From DATLLJ01 sp965229885 (GTDB lineage Bacteria > Acidobacteriota > Vicinamibacteria > Vicinamibacterales > CAVVIG01): a stretch of DNA of 64,000 bases. The stretch covers positions 186,001 to 250,000 of the forward strand of contig CBDDJX010000002.1 in NCBI GenBank assembly GCA_965229885.1, in the 5' to 3' direction. The position numbers were made by a program, and so were the translations under genes. Below the pieces are notes generated by a model, which did no database searches, had not been told where the DNA came from, and saw only the letters and a list, made by a program, of their open reading frames with translations. Positions 1 to 8,706 of the stretch are shown in pieces. Position 1 is the first letter of the stretch. Every line of letters starts with the position of its first letter.

Positions 1-1
1 G

Positions 2-1162
2 GCGTTTGGCAACGTCCAGGATGCCGTCGCGGCGATGAAGGAAGGCGCGCTCGATTTTCTCGCCAAGCCGGTCGATCCCGGTCACCTGCTGCTGCTCGTC
101 GAGCGCGCGCTGGTGCAGCAACGGCTGGCGACTGAAAACTATCTTCTCGAGGAGGAACTCGCCCAGCGCCGTGGTGCGCCCCAGATCATCGGAGAAGACC
201 CGCGGCTGATTCAGGTCTCGCAGGCGCTGCACCGCGCGGCGAGCACCGACAATACGACCGTCCTGATCGAAGGCGAGAGCGGCACCGGAAAGGAGCTGTT
301 CGCGCGCGCGCTGCACGTGCTGAGCGCGCGGGCCGACGGCCCTTTCGTGGCCATCAACTGTGCGGCCATTCCAGAAAACCTGCTCGAATCGGAGCTGTTC
401 GGCTACGAAAAATGGGTGTTTACCGGCGCCACCGCACGCAAGCCGGGACGATTCGAACTGGCCCATCGCGGGACGCTCTTCCTCGACGAGATTGGCGATC
501 TGCCGCTGGGGCTTCAGGCAAAGATTCTTCGCGCGATCGAGGAGAAGTCCTTCGGGCGGGTTGGCGGCACCGTGTCGCTCCGTGTCGATGTGCGGGTCGT
601 CGCCGCGACCAATCGCGGTTTAAAGGCTGCGGTCGCTGCCCGCCGGTTTCGGGAGGATCTCTACTTCCGGCTGTCGGTGTTTCCGATCACGATTCCGCCG
701 CTGCGCGAGCGCCCCAACGACATCACGCTGCTGGCGAGATACTTTGTCGACAAGTACTGCCGCGACATGAACAAGAGGCCGCTGACGCTGGCGCCTTCGG
801 CCGAGCAGGCGCTGAAGGACTACCCATGGCCGGGCAACGTCCGCGAGCTCCAGAACTGCATCGAGCTGGCGGTGATCCTCTCCGATGGCGACACGATTCG
901 CGCGAGTCAGCTGAGCCTGTCATTTCGTGCGGCGCCAGGCGCGCCGGGAGTGGCGGACGAGCTGGAGCCCCTGGCCGCCATCGATCTGTCCGGTTCGCTC
1001 GCCGAGGCCACCGAGCGCGTCATCGCCAGCGTCGAGCGCAGGAAGATCGAGCAGACGTTGAAAGAGGCCGATGGCAACCGGCTGCGCGCGGCGGAACTGC
1101 TGCGGGTCAGCCAGAAGGCATTCCTGGCCAAGTTGAAAGAGCACGGACTCGAAACGAGCTAA
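2..1162 (+). CDS. sigma-54-dependent response regulator (NtrC family), 5' partial
   Basis: The reading frame is open from base 2, so the gene starts upstream of the window. The first 20 or so residues are the end of a receiver domain (ALDFLAKPVD holds the conserved Lys-Pro). An AAA+ domain follows with Walker A GESGTGKE, Walker B LFLDEIGDL and the R-finger/sensor stretch REDLYFRLSVFPI. A Fis-type helix-turn-helix (ADGNRLRAAELLRVS) closes the protein. Such proteins bind upstream of -24/-12 promoters and remodel sigma-54 RNA polymerase. The loop that normally reads GAFTGA reads WVFTGA here (codons at 413-430), so sigma-54 contact may be altered or lost. The cognate kinase is presumably upstream and is not visible. 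Confidence 0.93.
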   Translation, partial: AFGNVQDAVAAMKEGALDFLAKPVDPGHLLLLVERALVQQRLATENYLLEEELAQRRGAPQIIGEDPRLIQVSQALHRAASTDNTTVLIEGESGTGKELFARALHVLSARADGPFVAINCAAIPENLLESELFGYEKWVFTGATARKPGRFELAHRGTLFLDEIGDLPLGLQAKILRAIEEKSFGRVGGTVSLRVDVRVVAATNRGLKAAVAARRFREDLYFRLSVFPITIPPLRERPNDITLLARYFVDKYCRDMNKRPLTLAPSAEQALKDYPWPGNVRELQNCIELAVILSDGDTIRASQLSLSFRAAPGAPGVADELEPLAAIDLSGSLAEATERVIASVERRKIEQTLKEADGNRLRAAELLRVSQKAFLAKLKEHGLETS

Positions 1163-1165
1163 GCC

Positions 1166-2251
1166 CTATTTCCTGAATCCCACCCGTTTCAGCGCCTCCC
1201 GCATCTCCTTGTCGTTGACGTCGTCGACGATGGCTGTGGCGCCGATGGCGATGGGCAGTACGAAGTGCAGGCGGCCGGAGATGACTTTCTTGTCGTGACG
1301 CATGGCGTCCAGGATCTGCGTGATGGGGACGTCGGCAATCGCGGGCAATGGACCGAGGCTGGCGATGAGATCGGCCAGCGCCTTCCTGTCGCGCTCCGCG
1401 AAGGCGTCGCGCGCCACGGCCAGTTCGGCGGCCACCAGCATCCCGTACGCGATCGCTTCTCCGTGCCGGTACCGCTTGTACTTGGTCACCGCTTCGATCG
1501 CGTGCCCGGCGGTATGGCCGAAATTCAGGATGCGCCTCGGCCCCGCCTCCCACTCGTCAGCGGAAACGACCTCGGCTTTGATACGGCACGACTCGGCGAT
1601 GACCGGCGTGAGCGCGGCGGGCTCGTGCGCGAAAATCGCCGACCGGTCGCGGGTAACGCGATCGAAGAGTCCGGCGCTCGACGTGACGCCGTACTTGATG
1701 ACCTCGTACAGTCCTGCCCGAAACTCGCGCCGCGGCAGCGTCCCGAGCACCGTCGGGTCGACGACGACCGCATGCGGCTGATGGAACGAGCCGATCAGGT
1801 TCTTGCCGAGCGGATGGTTGACCCCGACCTTGCCGCCGATGGCACTGTCAACCTGCGCGAGCAGCGTCGTCGGCACGTGAACGAGGGCGATGCCTCTCAG
1901 GTACGTCGCCGCAGCAAATCCGGCCATGTCGCCGATGACGCCTCCGCCGAAGGTGACGAGCGTGGACGCACGATCCGCGTTTGCACCTACCAGCGCGTCG
2001 TAGACCCGGACGACGGTCGACAGCTGCTTATGACGTTCACCGTCGGGGACGAGGATCGCCTCGGCGCCCTTGAGGGCGCGGGCGATGCGCGGCCCATGCA
2101 GCCGCCACACCAGTGGGCTCGACACGATGAAGCGGCGTTCCGGTGCGCGGACGTCGTCGAGGATCGGCCCCAGATGGTCGATGGCGTGGCTCTCGATCGC
2201 GACCGTGTAGGCGCGGGACGGCGTCGTGACACTGATGCGGACCGGATCCAT
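1166..2251 (-). CDS. aroB: 3-dehydroquinate synthase
   Basis: The 361-residue protein matches the AroB family in length and order. It has the NAD-binding GGGVIGDMAGFAA segment, the VPTTLLAQVDSAIGGK substrate/metal region and the metal-binding HTAGHAIE motif. AroB converts DAHP to 3-dehydroquinate in the shikimate pathway in the cytoplasm. The frame is open much further upstream, but that part is antisense to nadB and not family-like; the ATG at 2251 (MDPVRIS) gives the normal N-terminus. The gene diverges from nadB and converges with the response regulator, with only 3 bases between their stops. Confidence 0.95.
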   Translation of the reverse strand: MDPVRISVTTPSRAYTVAIESHAIDHLGPILDDVRAPERRFIVSSPLVWRLHGPRIARALKGAEAILVPDGERHKQLSTVVRVYDALVGANADRASTLVTFGGGVIGDMAGFAAATYLRGIALVHVPTTLLAQVDSAIGGKVGVNHPLGKNLIGSFHQPHAVVVDPTVLGTLPRREFRAGLYEVIKYGVTSSAGLFDRVTRDRSAIFAHEPAALTPVIAESCRIKAEVVSADEWEAGPRRILNFGHTAGHAIEAVTKYKRYRHGEAIAYGMLVAAELAVARDAFAERDRKALADLIASLGPLPAIADVPITQILDAMRHDKKVISGRLHFVLPIAIGATAIVDDVNDKEMREALKRVGFRK

Positions 2252-2293
2252 GCGGGTGTGGATGTTAGGATAACTGAATCCTACGGTTGTGAG

Positions 2294-2375
2294 GATCTCC
2301 GGACCTGGGATTTGAGGATTTGACATCCTTGAATCTTTAGATCCTTGAATCCTCAGGTCCCTGGATCTCCAAATC
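2294..2375. repeat. intergenic short interspersed and inverted oligomers
   Basis: Between aroB and nadB the sequence is built from variants of a few words: ATCCTTGAATC occurs twice (around 2325 and 2341) and GGATCTCC occurs on both sides. GGACCTGGG...GAGGAT is mirrored by ATCCTCAGGTCCCTGG, so the arms could pair across about 20 bases. The block sits exactly in the divergent promoter region. It could be a hairpin or a slippage-prone microsatellite. No sigma-70 promoter is obvious in it. Confidence 0.5.
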
Positions 2376-2378
2376 CAA

Positions 2379-3977
2379 ATGCGTGTCACCGATTTCCTCA
2401 TCGTGGGCGGCGGAATTGCTGGCTTGCGCGCGGCAATCGCGCTCGCGCCGGCCGGGCGCGTCGCTGTGCTCACGAAGGCCGATCCGAACGAGAGCAACAC
2501 GGGATACGCGCAGGGGGGAATCGCGGCGGCCGTCGGCGACGATGACAGCCCCGAGTTGCACGCGGCGGATACGATCCGCGCCGGCGATGGGCTCTGCGAC
2601 GAGCAGGCCGTCCGCGTGCTCGTCGAGCAGGGACCGGTGTACGTGCGCGAACTGATCGACTGGGGGGCGCGCTTCGCGCGCGACGCGAACGGACGGATCG
2701 CACTCGGACGCGAAGCGGCGCATAGCGTGCGGCGCGTCCTGCATGCCGGCGACGCGACCGGCCGCGAAATCGGACGCACGCTCTGGGAGCGCGTCAGCGG
2801 CCTGCCATCGGTCGAGACGATCGATCACGCGCTCGTGATCGAGCTGCTGGTTGAAGACGGCCGCGTCGCGGGCGTCGCGTTCTTCGATCGATCCGGCGCG
2901 CGCCAGGAACTTCGTGCGGGGGCGACGCTGCTCGCAACAGGCGGCGCCGGGCGGGTCTTTCGCGAAACGACGAACCCCGCGGTCGCTACCGGCGACGGCA
3001 TTTCGCTCGCCTATCACGCCGGCGCGCGCGTCGCCGACCTCGAGTTCGTCCAGTTTCATCCGACGGCGCTCAAGCGCGCGGGCGCGCCGCGCTTCCTCAT
3101 TTCTGAAGCGCTCCGGGGCGAGGGCGCTCGACTCGTCAACGATCGCGGCGAACCGTTCATGACGCGCTACCACCCGGGAGGCGATCTCGCCCCGCGCGAC
3201 GTCGTGGCGCGCAGCATCGTCCGAGAAGAGGAACAGACCGGCGGTCCGGTGTTTCTGACGCTGGCGCACCTCGACGCCGATTTCGTCCGGCTGCGCTTTC
3301 CGACCATTGCCGAGATGTGCCGTGCCGTTGGCGTCGATCTCGCCCGCGACCCGATTCCGGTCGACCCGGCGGCGCATTACATCATGGGCGGCATCGAGAC
3401 CGACGAGTGGGGCCGGACGTCGTTACCGGGACTCTTCGCGGCGGGCGAGGTAGCGTGCGCCGGCGTGCACGGAGCGAACCGGCTGGCGAGCAACTCGCTG
3501 CTCGAAGGGCTGGTCTTTGGCGCCCGGGCCGGCGCCACGATGAAAGCTGAGAGGAACGAGGGGACGGGAATCGGGAAAAAGGGGACGGGAGTCATCTTTT
3601 CGGACGTGGTAAGAACTGCAACTTCGCAAGAAACAGGCCGAAACCCTCACGAAACCGAGGGCGACAATTACTCCCGGCCCCTTTCTCCGGACGAGATCCG
3701 CGACCTCATGTGGCGGTCTGCCGGTCTCTTCCGGACCCGTGAGGGGTTAAGGAACGCCGTGTTGCGCCTCGACGCGGCCGCCAGAGCCGTGACACAGCGG
3801 TCTTCACTGCTCGACGCCGACCGGTGGCGGCGATTCCATCTCATCACTGTCGGCCGGTTGATCGCGCGGGCGGCTTTGCGACGCGAAGAAAGCCGCGGCG
3901 GTCACTTCCGCGCGGACTTTCCGGAGCGGGACGATATACACTGGAAAATCCACGTGGTCGATCAGCGACGCTCTTAG
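2379..3977 (+). CDS. nadB: L-aspartate oxidase
   Basis: NadB oxidises L-aspartate to iminoaspartate with FAD, the first step of de novo NAD synthesis. The N-terminus has the Rossmann FAD motif VGGGIAGLRAAIA. The succinate-dehydrogenase-like core follows, with FVQFHPTAL, the EALRGEGA substrate loop and the ANRLASNSLLEGLVFG flavin segment. The C-terminal helical domain carries the conserved ESRGGHFRADFP motif. Between the flavoprotein core and the helical domain (about residues 393-440) is a low-similarity linker translated from a REP-like palindrome (3576-3688) and kept in frame. Length is 532 residues, close to the family norm. proS follows 49 bases downstream. Confidence 0.95.
   Translation: MRVTDFLIVGGGIAGLRAAIALAPAGRVAVLTKADPNESNTGYAQGGIAAAVGDDDSPELHAADTIRAGDGLCDEQAVRVLVEQGPVYVRELIDWGARFARDANGRIALGREAAHSVRRVLHAGDATGREIGRTLWERVSGLPSVETIDHALVIELLVEDGRVAGVAFFDRSGARQELRAGATLLATGGAGRVFRETTNPAVATGDGISLAYHAGARVADLEFVQFHPTALKRAGAPRFLISEALRGEGARLVNDRGEPFMTRYHPGGDLAPRDVVARSIVREEEQTGGPVFLTLAHLDADFVRLRFPTIAEMCRAVGVDLARDPIPVDPAAHYIMGGIETDEWGRTSLPGLFAAGEVACAGVHGANRLASNSLLEGLVFGARAGATMKAERNEGTGIGKKGTGVIFSDVVRTATSQETGRNPHETEGDNYSRPLSPDEIRDLMWRSAGLFRTREGLRNAVLRLDAAARAVTQRSSLLDADRWRRFHLITVGRLIARAALRREESRGGHFRADFPERDDIHWKIHVVDQRRS
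3576..3688. repeat. REP-like inverted repeat inside nadB
   Basis: Left arm AAAAAGGGGACGGGAGTCAT (3576-3595) is matched by the reverse complement of the right arm at 3666-3688, which begins GGAGAAAGGGGCCGGGAGTA. The word GGGGACGGGA also occurs just upstream at 3560-3569. The arms share the core AAAAGGGGACGGG(A/C)GTC with the palindrome at 48800-48859, so the two are probably one dispersed family. The element is translated as part of NadB without a stop. Confidence 0.7.
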
Positions 3978-4026
3978 AATCTCCACCACAGTGGTGGCGC
4001 CGCAGGCAAGTAACAGGCTTTAACAG

Positions 4027-5499
4027 ATGACGAGAAACGAAAAGCCTGAATCATTCGTCACCGAAATCACCCCGCGTTCGCAGGACTTCTCCCGTTGGTA
4101 CCTGGACGTCGTCCGCCGGGCTGAGCTGGCCGACTATTCGCCGGTCAAAGGGTGCATGGTCATCCGGCCGTACGGGTATGCCATCTGGGAGCTCATTCAG
4201 CAGGCGCTCGACCGGCGACTGAAGGCGACCGGTCACGTGAACGCGTACTTCCCGCTGTTCATTCCGGAGAGTCTGTTGACCAAGGAGGCGGACCACGTTG
4301 AAGGCTTCGCGCCGCAGGTCGCTTACGTGACACACGGCGGCGGGGAAGAGCTCGAGGAGCGCCTGATCGTCCGACCGACGTCTGAAGCGATCTTCGGAAC
4401 GATGTACGCCAAGTGGATCCAGTCGTGGCGCGACCTTCCACTGCTCCTGAATCAATGGGCGAACGTTGTCCGGTGGGAGAAGGTCACACGTCCGTTCCTG
4501 CGCACCACTGAATTTCTCTGGCAGGAAGGGCACACGGCGCACGAAACGGAGGCCGAGGCCGAGGAAGAGACGCTCAAAATCCTCGAGTTGTACAAGGAGA
4601 TGGTCGAGACCGAGATGGCCATGCCGGTCGTCACCGGCCGGAAGAGCGAGAGCGAGAAGTTTGCCGGTGCGCTGAGGACGTACTCGATCGAGGCCTTGAT
4701 GGGTGACGGCCGGGCGTTACAGGCGGGGACATCGCACAATCTCGGTCAGAATTTCGCGAAGGCATTCGACATTACGTTCCAGGCGCGCGACAAGTCGGTG
4801 CAGCATGTGTGGGGCACGTCCTGGGGTGTGTCGACTCGGCTCGTCGGCGCCGTCATCATGACGCACGGCGACGACAGTGGTCTCGTGTTGCCGCCGAACG
4901 TGGCCCCGTACCAGGTGGTCGTCGTTCCCATCCCGCGCGGCAACTGGCAGGAGACCGTGCTGCCGAAGGCGCGCGAGATCCAGCAGCAGCTCGTCGCCGC
5001 CGGCATGCGCGTGATGCTCGACGATCGCGACGCCTACACGCCCGGGTGGAAATTTGCCGAGTGGGAGTTGCGCGGCGTCCCCCTTCGGCTCGAAATCGGC
5101 CCCAAGGACATCGAGAAGTCGTCGGTGCTCGTCGCCCGCCGCGACACGCGTGAAAAGCAGGCCATTCCAATGGACGGGCTCGTTGGCAGCATCCGCAAGC
5201 TCCTCGAGCACATTCAGCGGACGCTGTTCGATCGCGCCGTGCGGTTCCGCGACGACCGCACCGAGCGTGTCAGCAATTACGAGGAGTTCAAGAACTTCAT
5301 GCAGGGGCGCCCCGGGTTCGTCATCGCGCCGTGGTGCGGCTCGGCGGAGTGCGAAGCCCACATCAAGACTGACACGCAGGCGACGATACGCAACATTCCC
5401 ATAAGCTCCGCGCCCATCAGCTCCGCGCCGCCATCGGGACGGTGCGTCCGTTGCGACAACCCGGCCCAGGCCGAGGCCTGGTTCGCGAAGGCGTACTAG
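4027..5499 (+). CDS. proS: prolyl-tRNA synthetase (short, archaeal/eukaryotic-like type)
   Basis: The protein is a class II aminoacyl-tRNA synthetase that charges tRNA-Pro. Motif 1 lies around KGCMVIRPYGYAIWE. Motif 2 is VRWEKVTRPFLRTTEFLWQEGH, and motif 3 includes WGVSTRLVGAVIMTHGDD. An anticodon-binding domain follows, and the chain ends in the C-terminal Tyr typical of type 3 enzymes. At 490 residues it lacks the large editing insertion of the E. coli-type enzyme. The start ATG at 4027 gives the usual N-terminus. It probably shares transcription with nadB. Confidence 0.95.
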   Translation: MTRNEKPESFVTEITPRSQDFSRWYLDVVRRAELADYSPVKGCMVIRPYGYAIWELIQQALDRRLKATGHVNAYFPLFIPESLLTKEADHVEGFAPQVAYVTHGGGEELEERLIVRPTSEAIFGTMYAKWIQSWRDLPLLLNQWANVVRWEKVTRPFLRTTEFLWQEGHTAHETEAEAEEETLKILELYKEMVETEMAMPVVTGRKSESEKFAGALRTYSIEALMGDGRALQAGTSHNLGQNFAKAFDITFQARDKSVQHVWGTSWGVSTRLVGAVIMTHGDDSGLVLPPNVAPYQVVVVPIPRGNWQETVLPKAREIQQQLVAAGMRVMLDDRDAYTPGWKFAEWELRGVPLRLEIGPKDIEKSSVLVARRDTREKQAIPMDGLVGSIRKLLEHIQRTLFDRAVRFRDDRTERVSNYEEFKNFMQGRPGFVIAPWCGSAECEAHIKTDTQATIRNIPISSAPISSAPPSGRCVRCDNPAQAEAWFAKAY

Positions 5500-7013
5500 A
5501 TTCCCACCCAGAGACGCTCTAGGGCGCTCCCCCAGCGTTTCCCGATCTTTTTCACCACCGCGTGTCGTCGCGTGAGTCGCTCGCGCCTGACGATCGTCCT
5601 GAACGCGTCGGTCAGACGATCGCGCCACCAGTCGTGGTCTTCTGGGCCTCCTGCGCCCTTGCGTGAGGCGGGTCCTGACGGCGGTGCGCGCGCATACGCC
5701 GCCGCCACCGCCTCGAGGCAGGAAGCATCCCCCGCCGTCGACAGCGCAGTCAGGAACTCCACCGGCAGCGGCGCTGCCGCGGCTGACATCGATTCCAGCG
5801 ACTCGCGCAGATCGTAGAGCGCGATCCGGCTGCCGCGGGCGGCCAGCACCGCGTGCGCGCGTCCCCGCACCCTCGTCCATTCGGCCCGCCGTGCCGCCGG
5901 TGCAGACGCCTCGCGCTCGCGTACTCGTTCGATCACGCGCAGTAGCAGCGGCAGCGCGATGCCGCCGCCGGCGCGCGCAACCGCCTCGCCGAGCTCCTCT
6001 GGGTCCTGCGGAAGCCCGCGATCCGCCGCGCGGGTCACGACTTCGGCGTGGTCGACCGTCGCGGACAGCCTGGTTGCGGCCTTCACGGCGTCGCTGGGAT
6101 CGCCTTGCAGCGCGGCGAGCAGCGGAGCGAGGGTGGATCGCTCGAGGTCGGACAGCGCACCGAGCGCCGCAATCCGCACCTCTTCGTTACGCGAGGTGTC
6201 CATGACCGCGGTCGTCAGCCGGTCGACCGCGACGTTGCCGCGCGGGCCGCGGAGAAAGACGCGCGCCGCCGCCGCCGCGGCACACCCGACGGTCGAGTCG
6301 GCGGCGTCGATTGCACCGAGCACACCGTCGAGCGCGCGAAGATCGGCAATCGCTTCGAGAGCGCGGAGGGCTGCCGCACGGGCATCGGCCGAGGCGCCGG
6401 AATCGAGCAGCAGGAGCAGGCGATCGACCGCGCGCGCGCCGATGAGCGTCAACCGGGCAACGGCCGCCTCGCGCGTGGCCACGCGGTCCGAGCCTAGATC
6501 GGCGAGGAGGGTCTCGATCTGTCTGGCGGACGACGCCTTGATCGGCACGGGATGATCAAAGCAGAGACAGGGGGAAGAAGCTAGGGCCTTTGCCGTCGCC
6601 GCGTCCTTCACCTGATCCTCGGCGCGACTGGAGGACGGCTGGCCCTCCAGACCATAGTTCCCCTCCTGGCAGGCGTACTCGTAAATCGGTTCGGCGTTTC
6701 TCCTGGTCGGCACCATCACCGTCCAGCTCTTGGCGTATGACGCCGGGTCATCGATGGTGCACTCGTAATTGAGCCTGTCGGGTCCCACCCTCGTGAACCG
6801 TTCGATGAGCCGCAGGTTCTCGCTGGTCCCGCGAAAGCTCGTCTTGTCCGTGAAATTCGTCGTTTCGACAACAAGGTGTCCCCGTCCCAGCGACCGCGGC
6901 CGCTCGAGCGGCGCCAGCGTCGCGAAGTCCCAGACTCCCTGAAGATCTGGGCGACCGTCGGGAGTGCGGGGGGCGGGCCAGGCTTTTGATGCGGTCTGGG
7001 CGGTCGCTGTCAA
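5496..7013 (-). CDS. chimeric protein: remnant of secreted PDLQG family joined to HEAT repeats
   Basis: Residues 1 to about 125 carry both ends of the secreted paralogous family found elsewhere here (GRPDLQGVWDFATLAPLERP, then LVVETTNFTDKTSFRG and QEGNYGLEGQ). The roughly 200-residue middle of that family is missing. From about residue 160 the protein is an alanine-rich alpha-solenoid with HEAT-like repeats (for example AREAAVARLTLIGARAV and VRIAALGALSDLE), a likely protein-interaction scaffold. The frame starts at TTG 7013 without a signal peptide, unlike intact family members. The HEAT part may once have had its own start near 6560. The stop overlaps the end of proS (convergent). Confidence 0.6.
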   Translation of the reverse strand: MTATAQTASKAWPAPRTPDGRPDLQGVWDFATLAPLERPRSLGRGHLVVETTNFTDKTSFRGTSENLRLIERFTRVGPDRLNYECTIDDPASYAKSWTVMVPTRRNAEPIYEYACQEGNYGLEGQPSSSRAEDQVKDAATAKALASSPCLCFDHPVPIKASSARQIETLLADLGSDRVATREAAVARLTLIGARAVDRLLLLLDSGASADARAAALRALEAIADLRALDGVLGAIDAADSTVGCAAAAAARVFLRGPRGNVAVDRLTTAVMDTSRNEEVRIAALGALSDLERSTLAPLLAALQGDPSDAVKAATRLSATVDHAEVVTRAADRGLPQDPEELGEAVARAGGGIALPLLLRVIERVREREASAPAARRAEWTRVRGRAHAVLAARGSRIALYDLRESLESMSAAAAPLPVEFLTALSTAGDASCLEAVAAAYARAPPSGPASRKGAGGPEDHDWWRDRLTDAFRTIVRRERLTRRHAVVKKIGKRWGSALERLWVGI

Positions 7014-7095
7014 TCCTCTCTTTCTTTCCGGACATTTAGGAGCATGGACCCTAGCGTCAGCCAGTCACCGAAGCCAACGTTCGCGTGCGCCTGGT

Positions 7096-7764
7096 CTATT
7101 CCGCGCCGAACGTCAGATCCGGCGGGCCACCGAACTGGTGGCAATAACTCTCAATCCATTTCGTATCGGGCTTCGACAGCTTGACGCCGGCGCGATATTG
7201 AATCGAGCCACCGGTCGGCACGGCGACGGACCAGATGATCGTTCCGGGGAAGCGCACCTCGCCGGCCTCGGTGGACAGGACGAGCCGCACCGGCTCGTTC
7301 GGGCGCACGCGCGTGGGCAGCAGAATCTGTGCGCCAGTCACCGACAGATCGATCAGCTTGCCCGGTTAGCCGTTCACCATGATGGCGCGGCGGTCCATCA
7401 CGTAGCGAAGCGCCGCCCGCGTACCTACGCGCTCGAGCGGTCGCGATGCTTTGAGCAGCGCCTTCTCTGGCGATGCCGTGGTGTCCGCAAGCAGAAGCGG
7501 CGCCTTGTTCTCGTCTTCGATCAGCACGCACACGTATGTTCCGCTCAGGTGCGGATCGGTCCTGAGCTGTGCGACAAGCGCCGCAACCCGCCCGGTCCTG
7601 GCAAAGGGCTGGTTCAACGCCACGATTCTTGGACGCGTCCTCTGAATGAGTTCGAGCGCCTTGATCGAGTTGGTGTCGGCGAAGACGGCGATCCCCGGAT
7701 CCTCCCCGAGCCGCTTCCGCACCGCGTGCAGATGCTCCGGCGTGCTGATGATCACGGACAACAT
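7096..7764 (-). pseudogene. PilZ-domain protein with in-frame stop
   Basis: The frame starts at ATG 7764 (MLSVIISTPEHLHAV), with a receiver-like N-terminal half of about 110 residues. A PilZ domain follows whose c-di-GMP signature is complete: RVGTR (RxxxR) and, downstream, DLSVTG (DxSxxG). A TAA at 7366-7368 lies between these motifs in the same frame, so the product is split into about 132 and 89 residues. At the aligned position the paralogue at 8.7 kb has Asn. This is either a nonsense mutation or a base-call error. It diverges from the DUF4159 gene. Confidence 0.8.
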
Positions 7765-7845
7765 CGTCTCGGCGAGTATAACGCGCAAGACACCCGATCT
7801 CCTCCTATTGCGTCCGTGTGGCGACGGGGTGATGATGGTCCGGAC

Positions 7846-8679
7846 ATGGCCCGCCGCCGCATCCTCATTGTCGGCGGACTGGTCCTGCTCGCCTTCGGCT
7901 CGCTCGGCTACGCGCAGCGCATCTTCGTCGGCGGCGGCGGGAGGTCCAGGTTCAGGCCGCGCTTTGCCACGCTCGAGGACTTCGACGGCTCGTTCGTCTA
8001 TTGCCGCGGCTTCTACCGGAGCGGGCGGCGCGAAGCGGGGGGGCGGGGGTGGAGCACCGACTATCCCGGCGCCGACAATAATTTTTCCGTCAGGCTCTCG
8101 GAGCTCACGCGCGTCCAGGTCAAGTGGGATCCCAAGCGGCAGCCGATCCACGTCGTCGTGCGGCTGGACGATCCGCTCCTCTACCGCTGCCCGATGCTGT
8201 TCATGGAAGACGTCGGCACGATCCAGCTCTCCGAGAGCGAGAGCCGCGGCCTGCGGGATTATCTGCTGAAGGGCGGATTCCTCTGGGTTGACGACTTCTG
8301 GGGCACGCGCGCCTGGGATCGCTGGGTGGCCGCGCTACAGCAGGTGCTGCCGGACGGCGAATTTCCGATCATCGACGTCCCGCTATCGCATCCCATCATG
8401 CACACCGTCTATGACGTGACGGCCTTCCTGCAGGTGCCTTCGATCAATTTCTGGTATCGAAGCCGCGGGTCGGTGTCCGAGCGCGGTCTTGACAGCGCCG
8501 AGGTGCACTATCGCGGAATCGAGGACCCGCGCAAGCGGCTGATGGTGCTGATGACGCACAACACCGATGTCTCCGACACGTGGGAGCGCGAGGGCGATAA
8601 CAAGGAATACTTCGACTTGTTTTCGCCCCGTGGCTACGCCATTGGCGTCAACGTCGTCGTCTACGCCCTCACGCATTAG
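7846..8679 (+). CDS. DUF4159 domain-containing exported protein
   Basis: This 277-residue protein begins with a signal peptide or anchor (ILIVGGLVLLAFGSLGYA) and continues into a DUF4159 domain. Recognisable stretches are STDYPGADNNFSVRLSELT, CPMLFMEDVGTIQLSE and LKGGFLWVDDFWG. DUF4159 domains are thought to resemble glutamine amidotransferase-like folds without a proven activity. In relatives they sit with MoxR/BatA-type genes, which are absent here. The ATG at 7846 is chosen because it precedes the hydrophobic segment; upstream sequence in this frame is antisense to the PilZ gene. Confidence 0.85.
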   Translation: MARRRILIVGGLVLLAFGSLGYAQRIFVGGGGRSRFRPRFATLEDFDGSFVYCRGFYRSGRREAGGRGWSTDYPGADNNFSVRLSELTRVQVKWDPKRQPIHVVVRLDDPLLYRCPMLFMEDVGTIQLSESESRGLRDYLLKGGFLWVDDFWGTRAWDRWVAALQQVLPDGEFPIIDVPLSHPIMHTVYDVTAFLQVPSINFWYRSRGSVSERGLDSAEVHYRGIEDPRKRLMVLMTHNTDVSDTWEREGDNKEYFDLFSPRGYAIGVNVVVYALTH

Positions 8680-8706
8680 ATCCGGGCGAAGCAGGGGGCG
8701 CGGGGG

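Noticed and set aside
2252..2779. N-terminal extension of aroB
   Set aside because: It is antisense to nadB and rich in Arg/Ser as expected of a shadow frame; AroB proteins start near 2251.
6964..7845. Long N-terminal extension of the DUF4159 frame
   Set aside because: It is antisense to the PilZ gene, lacks family similarity, and the signal peptide starts at 7846.
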